In this document: positions 25,223 through 35,439 of the stretch, in pieces | How positions within the stretch are numbered: the first letter of the stretch is position 1 | How the letters are laid out: each line of letters begins with the position of its first letter | Assembly: GCF_030410485.1 (NCBI RefSeq) | Contig: NZ_JAUHHC010000002.1 | Coordinates: forward strand, 124,001-188,000 | Source of the DNA: Roseateles violae | Lineage (GTDB): Bacteria > Pseudomonadota > Gammaproteobacteria > Burkholderiales > Burkholderiaceae_C | Direction of reading: 5' to 3' | DNA length: 64,000 bases | Notes under the pieces: generated by a model | Database searches by the model: none | Told to the model about the DNA's origin: nothing | The model's input: the letters and a program-made list of their open reading frames with translations, nothing else | Position numbers and translations under genes: made by a program

Positions 25223-26506
25223 ATGAAAGTCCTCGTCCTTGGTAGCGGCGGCCGCGAACACGCGCTCGCCTGGAAGCTGGCCCAGGGCCAGCGCGTCAGC
25301 CAGGTCTTCGTCGCCCCCGGCAACGGCGGCACGGCGCGCGATCCGCTGCTGAAGAATGTGCCCATCACCGACGTCAAGGCGCTGGCCGACTTCGCCGAGA
25401 AGGAGAAGATCTCCCTGACCGTCGTCGGCCCCGAGGCCTTGCTGGCGGCCGGCGTCGTCGACGAGTTCCGTGCCCGCGGCCTGCGCATCTTCGGCCCGAC
25501 CAAGGCGGCCGCGCAGCTGGAGTCGTCCAAGGCCTTCGCTAAGGACTTCATGAAGCGCCATGCGATCCCGACGGCCGCCTATGAGACCTTCTCCGACCTT
25601 GCCGCCGCCCACGCTTACGTTGACAAGCAGGGCGCCCCCATCGTCATCAAGGCCGACGGCCTGGCGGCGGGCAAGGGCGTCGTCGTCGCGATGACGCTCG
25701 ATGAGGCGCACCAGGCGATCGACTGGATCCTGGAAGACAACAAGCTGGGCGTCGCCCACAACGAGGGCGGCGCGCGCGTCGTCATCGAGCAGTTCCTCGA
25801 GGGCGAGGAGGCCAGCTTCATCGTGCTCTGCGACGGCAAGCATGTGGTCTCGCTGGCGACCAGCCAGGACCACAAGCGCCTGAAGGACGGCGACCAGGGC
25901 CCGAACACCGGCGGCATGGGCGCCTATTCGCCGGCCCCGGTGGTGACGCCCAACGTCCATGCGAAGGCGATGCACGAGATCATCCTGCCGACGATCGCCG
26001 GCATGGCCAAGGACGGCGTGCCCTTCACCGGCTTCCTCTACGCCGGCCTGATGATCGACGCCCAGGGCCAGCCGCGCACGGTCGAGTTCAACACCCGCAT
26101 GGGCGACCCCGAGACGCAGCCCATCATGATGCGGCTCAAGAGCGATCTGCTCGAGGTGCTCTTGCACGCGACCGACGGCACCCTGGACAAGGTCGAGCTG
26201 CAATGGGACCGCCGCGTCGCGCTGGGCGTCGTGATGGCGGCCGAAGGCTATCCGCTCCATCCGCGCAAGGGCGACCCGATCAGTGGTCTGCCTCCCGACA
26301 GCGAAGAGGCGATGGTCTTCCACGCCGGCACGGCCGAGCTCGATGGCAAGCTCGTCACCTCGGGCGGCCGCGTGCTGTGCGTGACGGCGCTGGGCGAATC
26401 GGTCAAGAAGGCCCAGCAACTGGCCTACGACACCCTGGTCGGCATCCAGTTCGAGGGCAAGCAGTACCGCCAGGACATCGGCCACCGCGCGGTGGCGAAG
26501 CGGTGA
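25223..26506 (+). CDS. purD: Phosphoribosylamine--glycine ligase
   Basis: A 427-residue ATP-grasp enzyme that joins phosphoribosylamine and glycine to form GAR, the second step of purine biosynthesis. Seen: MKVLVLGSGGREHALAWKLA, VVGPEALLAAGVVDEF, ATP-grasp KADGLAAGKGVVVAMT, GEEASFIVLCDGKH, NTGGMGAYSPAP and FNTRMGDPETQP. Length equals that of E. coli PurD (429). It starts a polycistronic run (acyltransferase, hemF, nadD, rsfS, rlmH, maf). Its stop overlaps the next start as GTGA. Confidence 0.96.
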   Translation: MKVLVLGSGGREHALAWKLAQGQRVSQVFVAPGNGGTARDPLLKNVPITDVKALADFAEKEKISLTVVGPEALLAAGVVDEFRARGLRIFGPTKAAAQLESSKAFAKDFMKRHAIPTAAYETFSDLAAAHAYVDKQGAPIVIKADGLAAGKGVVVAMTLDEAHQAIDWILEDNKLGVAHNEGGARVVIEQFLEGEEASFIVLCDGKHVVSLATSQDHKRLKDGDQGPNTGGMGAYSPAPVVTPNVHAKAMHEIILPTIAGMAKDGVPFTGFLYAGLMIDAQGQPRTVEFNTRMGDPETQPIMMRLKSDLLEVLLHATDGTLDKVELQWDRRVALGVVMAAEGYPLHPRKGDPISGLPPDSEEAMVFHAGTAELDGKLVTSGGRVLCVTALGESVKKAQQLAYDTLVGIQFEGKQYRQDIGHRAVAKR

Positions 26507-27138
26507 GCGCACGCGATCTGCAGGCCCGTCCGCGTCTGATCGACGGGCCGCGGCCCGTGCGCCCGGCCGGCAGCGGCCTGGCGCGCGCACTGCTGCGCCT
26601 GTTCGGCTGGCGCCTGCAGTTCGACGGCCTGCCGGCCGCGCAGGGCGTGATCTTCGTCTATCCGCACACCTCCAACTGGGACTTCGTCGTCGGCCTGCTG
26701 GCCAAATGGGCCCTGGGCCTGCGCCTGCGTTTCTGGGCCAAGGACAGCCTGTTCCGCGTGCCGCTGTTCGGCGCCTGGGTGCGCTGGCTCGGTGGTGTGG
26801 CCGTCGACCGCTCGAGCAGCCGCGGCCTGGTCGCCGACACGGCCCGCCAGATGCAGCAGGCGCGCGAGCGCGGCGAGATCTTCTGGCTGGCGGCCGCGCC
26901 CGAAGGCTCGCGCTCCTTGACCGGCGGCTGGCGCTCCGGCGCCTACCAGGTGGCCCTGCAGGCGCAGGTGCCGGTGGGCCTGGCCTATTTCGACTTCAAG
27001 ACCCGCACGGTGGGCCTGCACAGCTTCGTCCAGCTCGGCGGTGAGATCGATGCCGATTTCGCGCTGATGGCCGAGCAGCTGGCCGGCCGCCAGGGCAAGC
27101 GGCCCGAGCTGGCCAGCCCGATCCGACTACGCCCATGA
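26503..27138 (+). CDS. PlsC-like acyltransferase
   Basis: A 211-residue paralogue of the acyltransferase at 968-1558, with HX4D box PHTSNWD and the shared [12 protein letters not shown] segment. Block III is [21 protein letters not shown]. It is a probable lysophospholipid or glycolipid acyltransferase acting at the inner membrane. The start is GTG, overlapping the purD stop (GTGA); no ATG gives the conserved N-terminal helix. The stop overlaps hemF by four bases. It has no predicted membrane anchor beyond the N-terminal [15 protein letters not shown] helix. Confidence 0.82.
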   Translation: MSARDLQARPRLIDGPRPVRPAGSGLARALLRLFGWRLQFDGLPAAQGVIFVYPHTSNWDFVVGLLAKWALGLRLRFWAKDSLFRVPLFGAWVRWLGGVAVDRSSSRGLVADTARQMQQARERGEIFWLAAAPEGSRSLTGGWRSGAYQVALQAQVPVGLAYFDFKTRTVGLHSFVQLGGEIDADFALMAEQLAGRQGKRPELASPIRLRP

Positions 27139-28094
27139 CGACGACTCCCGACACCCCCGCGGTCCGCCGCTATCTGCTCGATCTGCAGCAGCGCATCGTC
27201 GCCGCCCTGCAGGACGCGGACGGCCAGCCCTTCCTGTCCGACGGCTGGGAGCGCGAGCCCGGCGGGCGCCTGGAGGGCGACGGCCTGTCGCGGCTGATCG
27301 AGGGCGGCGCCGTGTTCGAGCGTGGCGGCGTCAACTTCTCCCATGTGCGGGGCCGCGTCTTGCCACCCTCGGCCACCCAGCACCGGCCCGAACTGGCCGG
27401 CGCGCCCTTCGAGGCCATGGGCGTGTCGCTGGTGCTGCACCCGCACAACCCCTTCGTGCCGACCGTGCACATGAATGTGCGCATGTTCGCCGCGCTGCCG
27501 GCCGATGCGACGGCCGTCGTCTGGTTCGGCGGCGGCATGGACCTGACGCCCTACTACGGCTTCGAGCGCGATGCCCAGCATTTCCACCGCAGCTGTGAGG
27601 CGGCGCTGCAAGCCCATGGCGAGGACCTGTACCCGCGCTTCAAGAGCTGGTGCGACGAGTACTTCTTCCTGAAGCACCGCAACGAGCCGCGCGGCATCGG
27701 CGGCATCTTCTTCGACGACTTCTCGCTGCCGGACGGCGAGGGCGGTTTCGACGCCAGCTTCGCCATGATGCGCTCGGTCGGCGATGCCTTCCTGGGCGCC
27801 TATCTGCCGATCTTGGAGCGGCGCCAGGTCTTGCCCTATGGCGAGCGCGAGCGCGATTTCCAGGCTTACCGGCGCGGCCGCTATGTCGAGTTCAATCTGG
27901 TCTTCGACCGCGGCACGCTGTTCGGCCTGCAATCGGGCGGCCGCACCGAATCGATCCTGATGTCGATGCCGCCGCTGGTGAAGTGGCGCTACGACTGGAA
28001 GCCCGAGGAGGGCACGCAGGAGGCCAAGCTCTACAGCGATTTCCTGCGCCCGCGCGACTGGGCGCATGAGCAGGCCACCCATCTATGGCTGTGA
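27135..28094 (+). CDS. hemF: Oxygen-dependent coproporphyrinogen III oxidase
   Basis: A 319-residue HemF, which oxidatively decarboxylates coproporphyrinogen III to protoporphyrinogen IX using O2. Seen: [96 protein letters not shown] and [18 protein letters not shown], all family signatures. It implies aerobic or microaerobic growth. It overlaps the upstream acyltransferase by four bases and nadD by ten. Confidence 0.96.
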   Translation: MTTTPDTPAVRRYLLDLQQRIVAALQDADGQPFLSDGWEREPGGRLEGDGLSRLIEGGAVFERGGVNFSHVRGRVLPPSATQHRPELAGAPFEAMGVSLVLHPHNPFVPTVHMNVRMFAALPADATAVVWFGGGMDLTPYYGFERDAQHFHRSCEAALQAHGEDLYPRFKSWCDEYFFLKHRNEPRGIGGIFFDDFSLPDGEGGFDASFAMMRSVGDAFLGAYLPILERRQVLPYGERERDFQAYRRGRYVEFNLVFDRGTLFGLQSGGRTESILMSMPPLVKWRYDWKPEEGTQEAKLYSDFLRPRDWAHEQATHLWL

Positions 28095-28699
28095 ACGCCG
28101 TGCCGGGTAACCAGCGCATCGGGCTGTTCGGCGGAAGTTTCGATCCGGTTCACCGGGCCCATCTGAGCCTCGCGCATTGCGCGCTGGCGCAGCTGAGCCT
28201 GGACCGGCTCTTGTGGCTGCCGGCCGGCCGGCCCTGGCAGAAGAGCGGCCAGAACCTGGCCGCGCCCGAGCACCGGCGGGCGATGGTCGAGCTGATGATT
28301 GCCGGCGAGCCGCGCTTTGCCGTCGACGACAGCGAGCTGGCGCGCGAGGGCGCCAGCTACACGATAGACACGGTGCGCCAGCACCTCGCGGCCGTGCCGG
28401 GCGCGCAGATCTTCCTGGTCATCGGCCAGGACCAGTACGAGCGCCTGCAGACCTGGCACGACTGGCCGGCGCTGCTGGGTCTGGTGACCCTGGCCGTCGC
28501 CGCACGGCATGGCATGGCGGTGCAGGCCTCGGCCGAGGTGGCGGCCGTGCCGCATCCTCTGCAGGTTCTGGCGATGCCGGAACTGCCTTTTTCATCAACC
28601 GACGTGCGCGCCAAGGCGGCGCGTGGCGAGGACATCCGCCCCTTGGTGGGCGACGCGGTCGCGGGGTATATTGCCCGGCACCGTCTTTACAGCGAGTAA
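28085..28699 (+). CDS. nadD: Nicotinate-nucleotide adenylyltransferase
   Basis: A 204-residue enzyme that adenylylates nicotinate mononucleotide in NAD synthesis. The nucleotidyltransferase motif [15 protein letters not shown] and [10 protein letters not shown] (ISSTxIR-like) are present. The start overlaps the end of hemF by ten bases; a conserved ATG further in would remove the N-terminal strand. It is followed by rsfS after nine bases, the usual nadD-rsfS-rlmH order. Confidence 0.93.
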   Translation: MAVNAVPGNQRIGLFGGSFDPVHRAHLSLAHCALAQLSLDRLLWLPAGRPWQKSGQNLAAPEHRRAMVELMIAGEPRFAVDDSELAREGASYTIDTVRQHLAAVPGAQIFLVIGQDQYERLQTWHDWPALLGLVTLAVAARHGMAVQASAEVAAVPHPLQVLAMPELPFSSTDVRAKAARGEDIRPLVGDAVAGYIARHRLYSE

Positions 28700-28708
28700 G
28701 GATATTGA

Positions 28709-29392
28709 ATGGACATTCGTAAGCTGCAACGCGCCATCGTCGATGGGCTGGAGGACGTGAAGGCCCAGAACATCGTGGTCTTCAACACCGAGCATCTGTC
28801 ACCGCTGTTCGAGCGGGTCGTCATCGCCTCGGGGACCAGCAACCGTCAGACCAAGTCGCTCGCCAATAGCGTGCGCGAGACGGTCAAGGAGCGCGGCATG
28901 CAGGTGATGCGGATGGAGGGCGAGGACAATGGCGAATGGATCATCGTCGACTGCGGCGCCGCCGTCGTCCATGTGATGCAGCCGGCGATCCGCGACTACT
29001 ACCACCTGGAAGAGATCTGGGGCGGCAAGCCGGTCAAGCTCAAGCTCGGCGACGGCGAGACCCGGCTGGTGAAGGCCTCCGAGCCGATCGACGAGGACGA
29101 GGAGCCGGTGGCGAAGAAGAAGCCGGCCGCGAAGAAGGCGGCCGCCGCACCGGCCAAGAAGGTCGCCGCCAAGAAGAGCGCGACGCCGGCCAAGAAGGGT
29201 GTGACGCGCACCGTCGGCGTCAAGAAGGCGATCACCGCACCGGCTGCCAAGACGATCAAGGTCGGCGCGGCCAAGCCGGCCGCCAAGAAGAGCACGGCCG
29301 CGGCCAAGAAGCCGGCCGCGAAGAAGACGACCGCGGGCGCCAAGCCTGTCGCCAAGCCGGCCGCCAAGAAGCCTGCTCGCAAGAGCAGCTGA
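28709..29392 (+). CDS. rsfS: Ribosome silencing factor RsfS with long Lys/Ala-rich C-terminal tail
   Basis: Residues 1-125 match RsfS (YbeB), which binds ribosomal protein L14 and blocks subunit joining: [58 protein letters not shown] and [10 protein letters not shown]. coli RsfS is 105 residues. Here an acidic hinge (EPIDEDEEP) is followed by about 95 residues of AAKK/PAKK-type repeats to residue 227, like histone H1 or AlgP-type tails. The reading frame is uninterrupted and ends by overlapping rlmH by one base (TGATG). Tail function is unknown; nucleic-acid binding is likely. Confidence 0.93.
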   Translation: MDIRKLQRAIVDGLEDVKAQNIVVFNTEHLSPLFERVVIASGTSNRQTKSLANSVRETVKERGMQVMRMEGEDNGEWIIVDCGAAVVHVMQPAIRDYYHLEEIWGGKPVKLKLGDGETRLVKASEPIDEDEEPVAKKKPAAKKAAAAPAKKVAAKKSATPAKKGVTRTVGVKKAITAPAAKTIKVGAAKPAAKKSTAAAKKPAAKKTTAGAKPVAKPAAKKPARKSS

Positions 29393-29862
29393 TGCGGCTC
29401 GTCCTGGTCGCCGTCGGCCAGCGCCAGCCGGCCTGGGCCGACAGCGCCTACGAGGATTTCGCCAAGCGTTTTCCGCCCGAGCTGCGGCTGGAGCTGAAGG
29501 CGGTCAAGGCCGAGCCGCGCAGCGGCGGCAAGACCGCCGAGCAGCTGATGGCCGCCGAGGCGCAGCGCATCGAGGCGGCCTTGCCCAAGGGCGCGCGTCG
29601 CATCATCCTCGACGAGCGTGGCGAGCGCCGCAGCAGCATGCAGCTGGCCGAGCGCCTGAAGCTCTGGATGGGCGAGGGCCGGGATGCGGCGCTGATCATC
29701 GGCGGTCCGGACGGTCTCGACCCCAAGCTGAAGGCGACGGCCGACGAGACCCTGCGCCTGTCGGACCTGACCCTGCCGCACGCGTTTGCGCGCGTGCTGC
29801 TCGCCGAGGGGCTGTACCGCGCCTGGACCGTGATGACGGGCCATCCCTACCACCGCGAATGA
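29392..29862 (+). CDS. rlmH: 23S rRNA (pseudouridine(1915)-N3)-methyltransferase RlmH
   Basis: A 156-residue SPOUT methyltransferase (E. coli 155) that methylates pseudouridine 1915 in helix 69 of 23S rRNA. Seen: [36 protein letters not shown], the knot motif [15 protein letters not shown] and the C-terminus [18 protein letters not shown] ... TGHPYHRE. It directly follows rsfS, as in most proteobacteria. The stop region overlaps the maf start by four bases. Confidence 0.96.
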   Translation: MRLVLVAVGQRQPAWADSAYEDFAKRFPPELRLELKAVKAEPRSGGKTAEQLMAAEAQRIEAALPKGARRIILDERGERRSSMQLAERLKLWMGEGRDAALIIGGPDGLDPKLKATADETLRLSDLTLPHAFARVLLAEGLYRAWTVMTGHPYHRE

Positions 29863-30473
29863 TGACGATGGCCCACGACTTCATCTACCTCGCCTCGCAG
29901 AGCCCGCGCCGCCGCCAGCTGCTGGAGCAACTGGGCGTGCGCCACGAGATGCTCTTGGCCGGGCCGGACGAAGATGCCGAGGCGCTGGAAGCCGAGCGGC
30001 CCGGCGAGGAGCCCGAAGCCTATGTGGAGCGCGTCACTCAGGCCAAGCTGGAGGCAGCGCTGGCGCGGCTGGCGCGCCGCGGCCTGGCGCCGGCGCCCAT
30101 CCTCTGTTCGGACACGACGGTGGCGGTCGAGTCGACCATTCTCGGCAAGCCGCGCGATGCCGACGATGCCTTCGCGACGCTGAGCCTGCTGGCCGGCCGC
30201 AGCCACCGCGTGATCACCGCCGTCGCGCTGGGCCTGGGCGAGCGGCGCGAGGCGGCGCTGAACGTGTCCGAGGTCGAATTCGCCGCCGTGCCGGCCGAGC
30301 AGCTGCGCCGTTATGTGGCCAGCGGCGAGCCCTTCGGCAAGGCCGGCTCTTATGCGATACAAAGTCAGGCGGCGGCTTGGATTTCGCGCATCGCCGGCAG
30401 CTATTCAGGCATCATGGGGCTGCCGTTGTACGAGACGGCCGAGTTGCTGCGGCGCTGGAACGTCGCCTTCTGA
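29859..30473 (+). CDS. Maf-family nucleotide pyrophosphatase (YhdE-like)
   Basis: A 204-residue Maf protein, a house-cleaning dTTP/UTP pyrophosphatase. Signatures are [48 protein letters not shown] and the C-terminal [21 protein letters not shown] ... [13 protein letters not shown]. The GKAGSYAIQ and [13 protein letters not shown] segments fit the YhdE rather than YceF subgroup. The first ATG overlaps the rlmH stop; a second ATG nine bases in gives MAHDF. rng follows after a hairpin. Confidence 0.9.
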   Translation: MMTMAHDFIYLASQSPRRRQLLEQLGVRHEMLLAGPDEDAEALEAERPGEEPEAYVERVTQAKLEAALARLARRGLAPAPILCSDTTVAVESTILGKPRDADDAFATLSLLAGRSHRVITAVALGLGERREAALNVSEVEFAAVPAEQLRRYVASGEPFGKAGSYAIQSQAAAWISRIAGSYSGIMGLPLYETAELLRRWNVAF

Positions 30474-30477
30474 GTCC

Positions 30478-30505
30478 TGTCGCATGCCCAGCGAGGCATG
30501 CGACA
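30478..30505 (+). other. Perfect 11-bp inverted repeat in the maf-rng gap
   Basis: TGTCGCATGCC and GGCATGCGACA flank a CAGCGA loop, immediately after the maf stop and 30 bases before the rng ATG. There is no T-tract, so it is not a classical terminator. It may be an mRNA stem in the 5' leader of rng or a processing site. The core GCATGC is self-complementary. Confidence 0.75.
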
Positions 30506-30534
30506 GCATTCGAGGCGCAAGCCCAAAGAGGCCC

Positions 30535-32016
<1,482 letters not shown>

Positions 32017-32136
32017 GGGGCCGTGGGCGGCCGTCATTGGCAGCTACTGCGATGGCTGTTCGATGAATGCTTGATTTCAACGGGCGCGTTCAGCCGCGCC
32101 GGAACCATCGACCTGCAATAGTCTGCTGGGCGCCGC

Positions 32137-32667
32137 TTAGAGCTCGTGACTGTGCCTAGCACCGGCCTGGCGCAGGATGTCGTAGTAGTGGCGCAATGGT
32201 TTCTCTGTTGCCATGCCCTTGGCACGGTCGGCGCGCTGCTGAACATAGTCCAGCACCGTACGCTGGTCGGTCTGGTCCACCCTGTTGAGATCGACCTCCC
32301 ACCGGATCACGTCCCGGATGAAGGGATCGATGAGCTTGGCCACCGCGTACTTGATGACGCTGCCGTTCACGACATCGAACTGCAGGTTGTTGCAGACCAG
32401 TTCCTTGTTCTCGAAGCGCTTCCACATCTCCCTGATCTTCCCGTTTCGAATCTCGACCGATTCGCTTGGGTTTGTGCACGAAGCCTCAAAAACCTGCCGC
32501 TGGTAGTAGTACCTGAACTTCGGCCCTGCCGCGACTTCATCGTCTGGCTCCATTCCGCCAACCGAGGAGCAGAACTGATCCAGCTTCGCGGCCATTGGGC
32601 ACGGACCTTGCTGCGCGACAGCGGACGCGGAGATAAGGAAGAGGCATGCGGAAATTTTCAGTTTCAT
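32137..32667 (-). CDS. Exported hypothetical protein
   Basis: A 176-residue protein with a signal peptide (residues 1-19, MKLKISACLFLISASAVAQ) and a soluble mature part rich in charged residues, with a few Cys and several aromatic residues (FRYYYQRQVFEASC, LLRQAGAR-type end). No family is recognised. Base composition is visibly lower in GC than the neighbouring rng gene. A GTG start nine bases earlier is possible. It converges on rng with a 120-base gap. Confidence 0.6.
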   Translation of the reverse strand: MKLKISACLFLISASAVAQQGPCPMAAKLDQFCSSVGGMEPDDEVAAGPKFRYYYQRQVFEASCTNPSESVEIRNGKIREMWKRFENKELVCNNLQFDVVNGSVIKYAVAKLIDPFIRDVIRWEVDLNRVDQTDQRTVLDYVQQRADRAKGMATEKPLRHYYDILRQAGARHSHEL

Positions 32668-32745
32668 TGAAGTCACTGGCAGCTCTGTTCAAGTGAGCCC
32701 GATAGAACGCCCAGCCTGCGATGCGCGCCGCAGCTGGGAGCTCCT

Positions 32746-33180
32746 CTAGCGAGCGCACCATTGCTTCTCACAAGGGATTCCATTCCTGTCGCCATCCATC
32801 TTCGCTCCGGGGCAGTTCGCGAGAAAGTACTTTGCCTCTGCGCACGACCTCATCTGGGAGCAATACTGCCGGCCATCGCAACCGAAGCCGCCGGACACGG
32901 CAGCTGGCGCCGCAGTGACCTCTCTGGCGCCTCCCACAGCAGCGGAGGCGGCTTCGGCACGGCGCCTCTTCTCTGCGGCATTCAGTTCTTCGAGCGTTGG
33001 ATCCCTTCGAGGCTGTTTCGAAGGACAGGGAGTTTGCTGGTAGCTAACGGCGCCGTTGGTGACGCACTTGTTCATAGGTACCGCCTCAACTGCCCTTGCA
33101 GCGATCAAAAGCCCCGCCAAAGCGAGCAAAGCGGGCAGTACGGCGGAAGCACCTATGCGGGCGGCAGATCGATCGTTCAT
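32746..33180 (-). CDS. Excalibur calcium-binding domain protein with DUF4124-like N-terminus
   Basis: A 144-residue exported protein. Residues 1-34 form a signal sequence (VLPALLALAGLLIAARAVEA). Residues 36-55 (MNKCVTNGAVSYQQTPCPS) resemble DUF4124. The C-terminal 45 residues are an Excalibur domain: FGCDGRQYCSQMRSCAEAKYF, then NCPGAKMDGDRNGIPCE and a final CAR, with conserved cysteines and a DxDxDG-like calcium loop. Such domains are extracellular or envelope proteins. It lies in a compositionally distinct segment, with 78 bases before the hypothetical gene. Confidence 0.78.
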   Translation of the reverse strand: MNDRSAARIGASAVLPALLALAGLLIAARAVEAVPMNKCVTNGAVSYQQTPCPSKQPRRDPTLEELNAAEKRRRAEAASAAVGGAREVTAAPAAVSGGFGCDGRQYCSQMRSCAEAKYFLANCPGAKMDGDRNGIPCEKQWCAR

Positions 33181-33726
33181 ATTGTCCAAGGTGAAAGTGA
33201 GCGGACGCCGAAGGCGGTCCGCTCGAGTGCCAGGACCTATGTCACAGCTACTAGGACTGCGGGTCACCGGTTTTTTCGAAGGCCTGTATGTACTCCTCAA
33301 CTGAATAAGCGGTTCGCAGGACATGCGTTGCTCCGTTCCGCCGATCAAGCAACGGCGCCAGTTTGACATTCCTAACCGGCCATTTCTTCGTGGTTAGCCC
33401 GATGGGATCGCGCGCCGCCGATTGAAGGCCAGCGTGCTCGGCTCCTCAATCGTCCCTGCAAGGGAGGTTCGGCCATGTCTCGCCTGATACGGCTCGTGCT
33501 GCTGGCGCTGCGGACGTTCAAATTGCCCGATCTGGTCGACGAGCGAGCCCGGTAGCGGCCCCCGCTCTAGGCTGTCACTCAGCAAGGACCTGTATCGATG
33601 GGATAGCGATCGCCTGAACTCGACGAAGGAACTGCAGCACCCGCTGCAGAGCCGACTAGCATTCGCGAATGCCGCCGGCCCAGAGCTCATGTGCCGACGG
33701 ATACGCTTGTGCATGCCAGAAAGAGG
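33181..33726. other. Gene-poor, lower-GC segment with possible gene remnants
   Basis: About 545 bases carry no convincing gene. On the minus strand, 33251-33430 holds an open stretch ending in a stop that reads plausibly like protein (KWPVRNVKLAPLLDRRNG, AYSVEEYIQAFEKTGDP), but there is no good start codon and the frame is cut by a stop upstream. It may be the decayed C-terminus of an older gene. Arg- and Ser-rich frames at 33394-33714 look random. Confidence 0.35.
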
Positions 33727-33764
33727 CCGCCCACCAACCCGGCTCCTGCCGGGTTGGTGGGCGG
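33727..33764 (-). terminator. 17-bp perfect hairpin, probable terminator of the binding-protein gene
   Basis: CCGCCCACCAACCCGGC and its exact complement GCCGGGTTGGTGGGCGG flank a 4-base loop (TCCT on the plus strand), 27 bases beyond the minus-strand stop of the amino-acid binding protein. A short CCTCTTTC run follows on the minus strand. Confidence 0.7.
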
Positions 33765-33790
33765 CGCAAGGGCGGGTCGGCCGACAGCGC

Positions 33791-34675
33791 TCACATCGCC
33801 GGCTTGTCCGACAACGCCTTCAGGTTGTCCTGCAGCTCCTTGCTCATCGGCGCGCCGAGGTTGATGCCCTTGGGCGGGATCGGCGACTGGAACCATTTCT
33901 TGTACAGCGCCTCGAACTCGCCGCTCTTGATGAGCGCCGTCAAAGTTTCGTCGACCAGCTTCTTGAAGGCCGGGTCGTCGCGGCGCAGCATGATCGCGTA
34001 GGGCTCGACCTGGATCGCCTCGCCGACGACGGCCAGCTCGGCCGGGTTGGCCGCGCTGGCGCGCAGGCCATAGAGCAGGATGTCGTCCATGCCAAAGGCG
34101 TCGGCGCGCTGCTGCTGCACCAGCAGGGCCGACTCGGCATGGTCCTTGGCCGAGAGCAGCTCGAAGCCGAGGTTCTGCTCGGCATTGAGCTTGCGCAGCA
34201 CCTGGTAATTGGTCGTGCCGGTGGTCGAGACCACCTTCTTGCCCTTCAGGTCGGCGAGGCCCTTGATCGGCGACTCGGCGCGGATCAGGAAGCGGGTGCC
34301 GGTGTAGAAGTAGTTGATCGCGAAGGCGACCTGCTTGCCGCGCTCGCTGTTGTTGGTCGTCGAGCCGCACTCGATATCGATCGTGCCGTTCTGCAAGAGC
34401 GGGATGCGGTTCTGCGAGGTGACGGCCTGGGTCGTCACCTTCAGATCCGGCCGGCCCAGGGTCTTCTTCACCTGCTCGACGACCTTGCCGCAGATCTCCC
34501 AGCCGAAGCCGACCGGCTGGGCGTCGGCGCCCAGATAGGAAAACGGGATCGAGGACTCGCGGTAGGCGACGGCGATGCTGCCGTTGGCCTTGATCTTGTC
34601 CAGGGTGGGCGGCACCTGGGCCTGGGCCAGCGAGGCGCTCAGCAGCAGGGCGGCAGCAATCATCGATCGACGCAT
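33791..34675 (-). CDS. Amino-acid ABC transporter substrate-binding protein (glutamate/aspartate-type)
   Basis: A 294-residue periplasmic binding protein of the family 3 (GltI-like) type. Residues 1-19 are a signal peptide. Seen: DKIKANGSIAVAYRESSIPFSY, ECGSTTNNSERGKQVAFAINYF, KVVSTTGTTNYQVLRKLN and AEFGMDDILLYGL-like ADAFGMDDILLYGLRA. It probably delivers glutamate, aspartate or a related amino acid to an ABC permease. No permease or ATPase gene is adjacent, so it is an orphan here. A strong hairpin terminator lies downstream. The next gene upstream, CMD-like, is on the same strand 38 bases away. Confidence 0.86.
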   Translation of the reverse strand: MRRSMIAAALLLSASLAQAQVPPTLDKIKANGSIAVAYRESSIPFSYLGADAQPVGFGWEICGKVVEQVKKTLGRPDLKVTTQAVTSQNRIPLLQNGTIDIECGSTTNNSERGKQVAFAINYFYTGTRFLIRAESPIKGLADLKGKKVVSTTGTTNYQVLRKLNAEQNLGFELLSAKDHAESALLVQQQRADAFGMDDILLYGLRASAANPAELAVVGEAIQVEPYAIMLRRDDPAFKKLVDETLTALIKSGEFEALYKKWFQSPIPPKGINLGAPMSKELQDNLKALSDKPAM

Positions 34676-34713
34676 GGGGCTTCCTTTCCGGGGTGGTTTC
34701 GTGGACGGGGAGA

Positions 34714-35346
34714 TCAGGGCTTGGGGGCTCGGGGCAGCCGGCCCAGCAGATGGAATTCCTCGTTCGGGCGCAGGGAGATCGCATTGGCCAGCCGGTTCGA
34801 CAGGCCGAACAGGGCGGTGATGGCGGCGATGTCCCAGATGTCCTCGTCGTCGAAGCCATGCGCATGCAGAGTGGCGTAGTCGTCCTCGCCGATCTCGGCC
34901 GAGCGCAGGCAGACCTTCAGCGCAAAGTCCAGCATCGCGCGCTGGCGCGGCATGATGTCGGCCTTGCGGTAGTTGGCGGCCAGCTCGTCGGCCAGCAGCG
35001 GCGCCTTCTCATAGATGCGCAGGATCGCGCCATGGGCGACGACGCAGTACAGGCATTGGTTGGCCGCGCTGGTGGCGACGATGATCATCTCGCGCTCGCC
35101 CTTGGAGAGTCGCGGCGATTCGCGCAGCAGCAGGGCGTCGTGGTAGGCGAGGAAGGCGCGGAACTCCTCCGGACGGCGTGCCAGCGCGAGAAAGACGTTC
35201 GGCACGAAGCCGGCCTTGACCTGCACCTCCAGCATGCGCTGGCGGACGTCCTCGGGCAGCTCGGCCAGCTCCGGCACCGGATAGCGGCAGAGCGGCCTGG
35301 CTTCTGTCGCTGTCGCCTTTTTCGCGGGTTCGTGCGTTGAGTTCAT
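34714..35346 (-). CDS. Peroxidase-related CMD-domain protein
   Basis: A 210-residue carboxymuconolactone-decarboxylase-like protein of the peroxidase-related (TIGR01926-like) group. The redox centre is C98-x2-C101-x3-H105 (CLYCVVAHGA), as in AhpD-type enzymes. VPNVFLALARRPEEFRAFLAYHDALL and YRKADIMPRQRAMLDFALKV are family segments. Such proteins reduce peroxides or disulfides, but physiological partners are unknown. The start MNSTHE was used. It lies next to an orphan binding protein and divergent from tolB. Confidence 0.85.
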   Translation of the reverse strand: MNSTHEPAKKATATEARPLCRYPVPELAELPEDVRQRMLEVQVKAGFVPNVFLALARRPEEFRAFLAYHDALLLRESPRLSKGEREMIIVATSAANQCLYCVVAHGAILRIYEKAPLLADELAANYRKADIMPRQRAMLDFALKVCLRSAEIGEDDYATLHAHGFDDEDIWDIAAITALFGLSNRLANAISLRPNEEFHLLGRLPRAPKP

Positions 35347-35439
35347 CGCAGTCCTTGATCCCTTGCTCGATGCTGCTGCGATGATAGTCACGGCGTCGTC
35401 TTACAAAACGTTGCGAAAACCCTGGGGCAAAATAACGCG

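Noticed and set aside
33394-33714. A 106-residue minus-strand frame in the gene-poor segment
   Set aside because: Ser/Arg-rich with no motif, no clear ribosome-binding site and no recognisable family.
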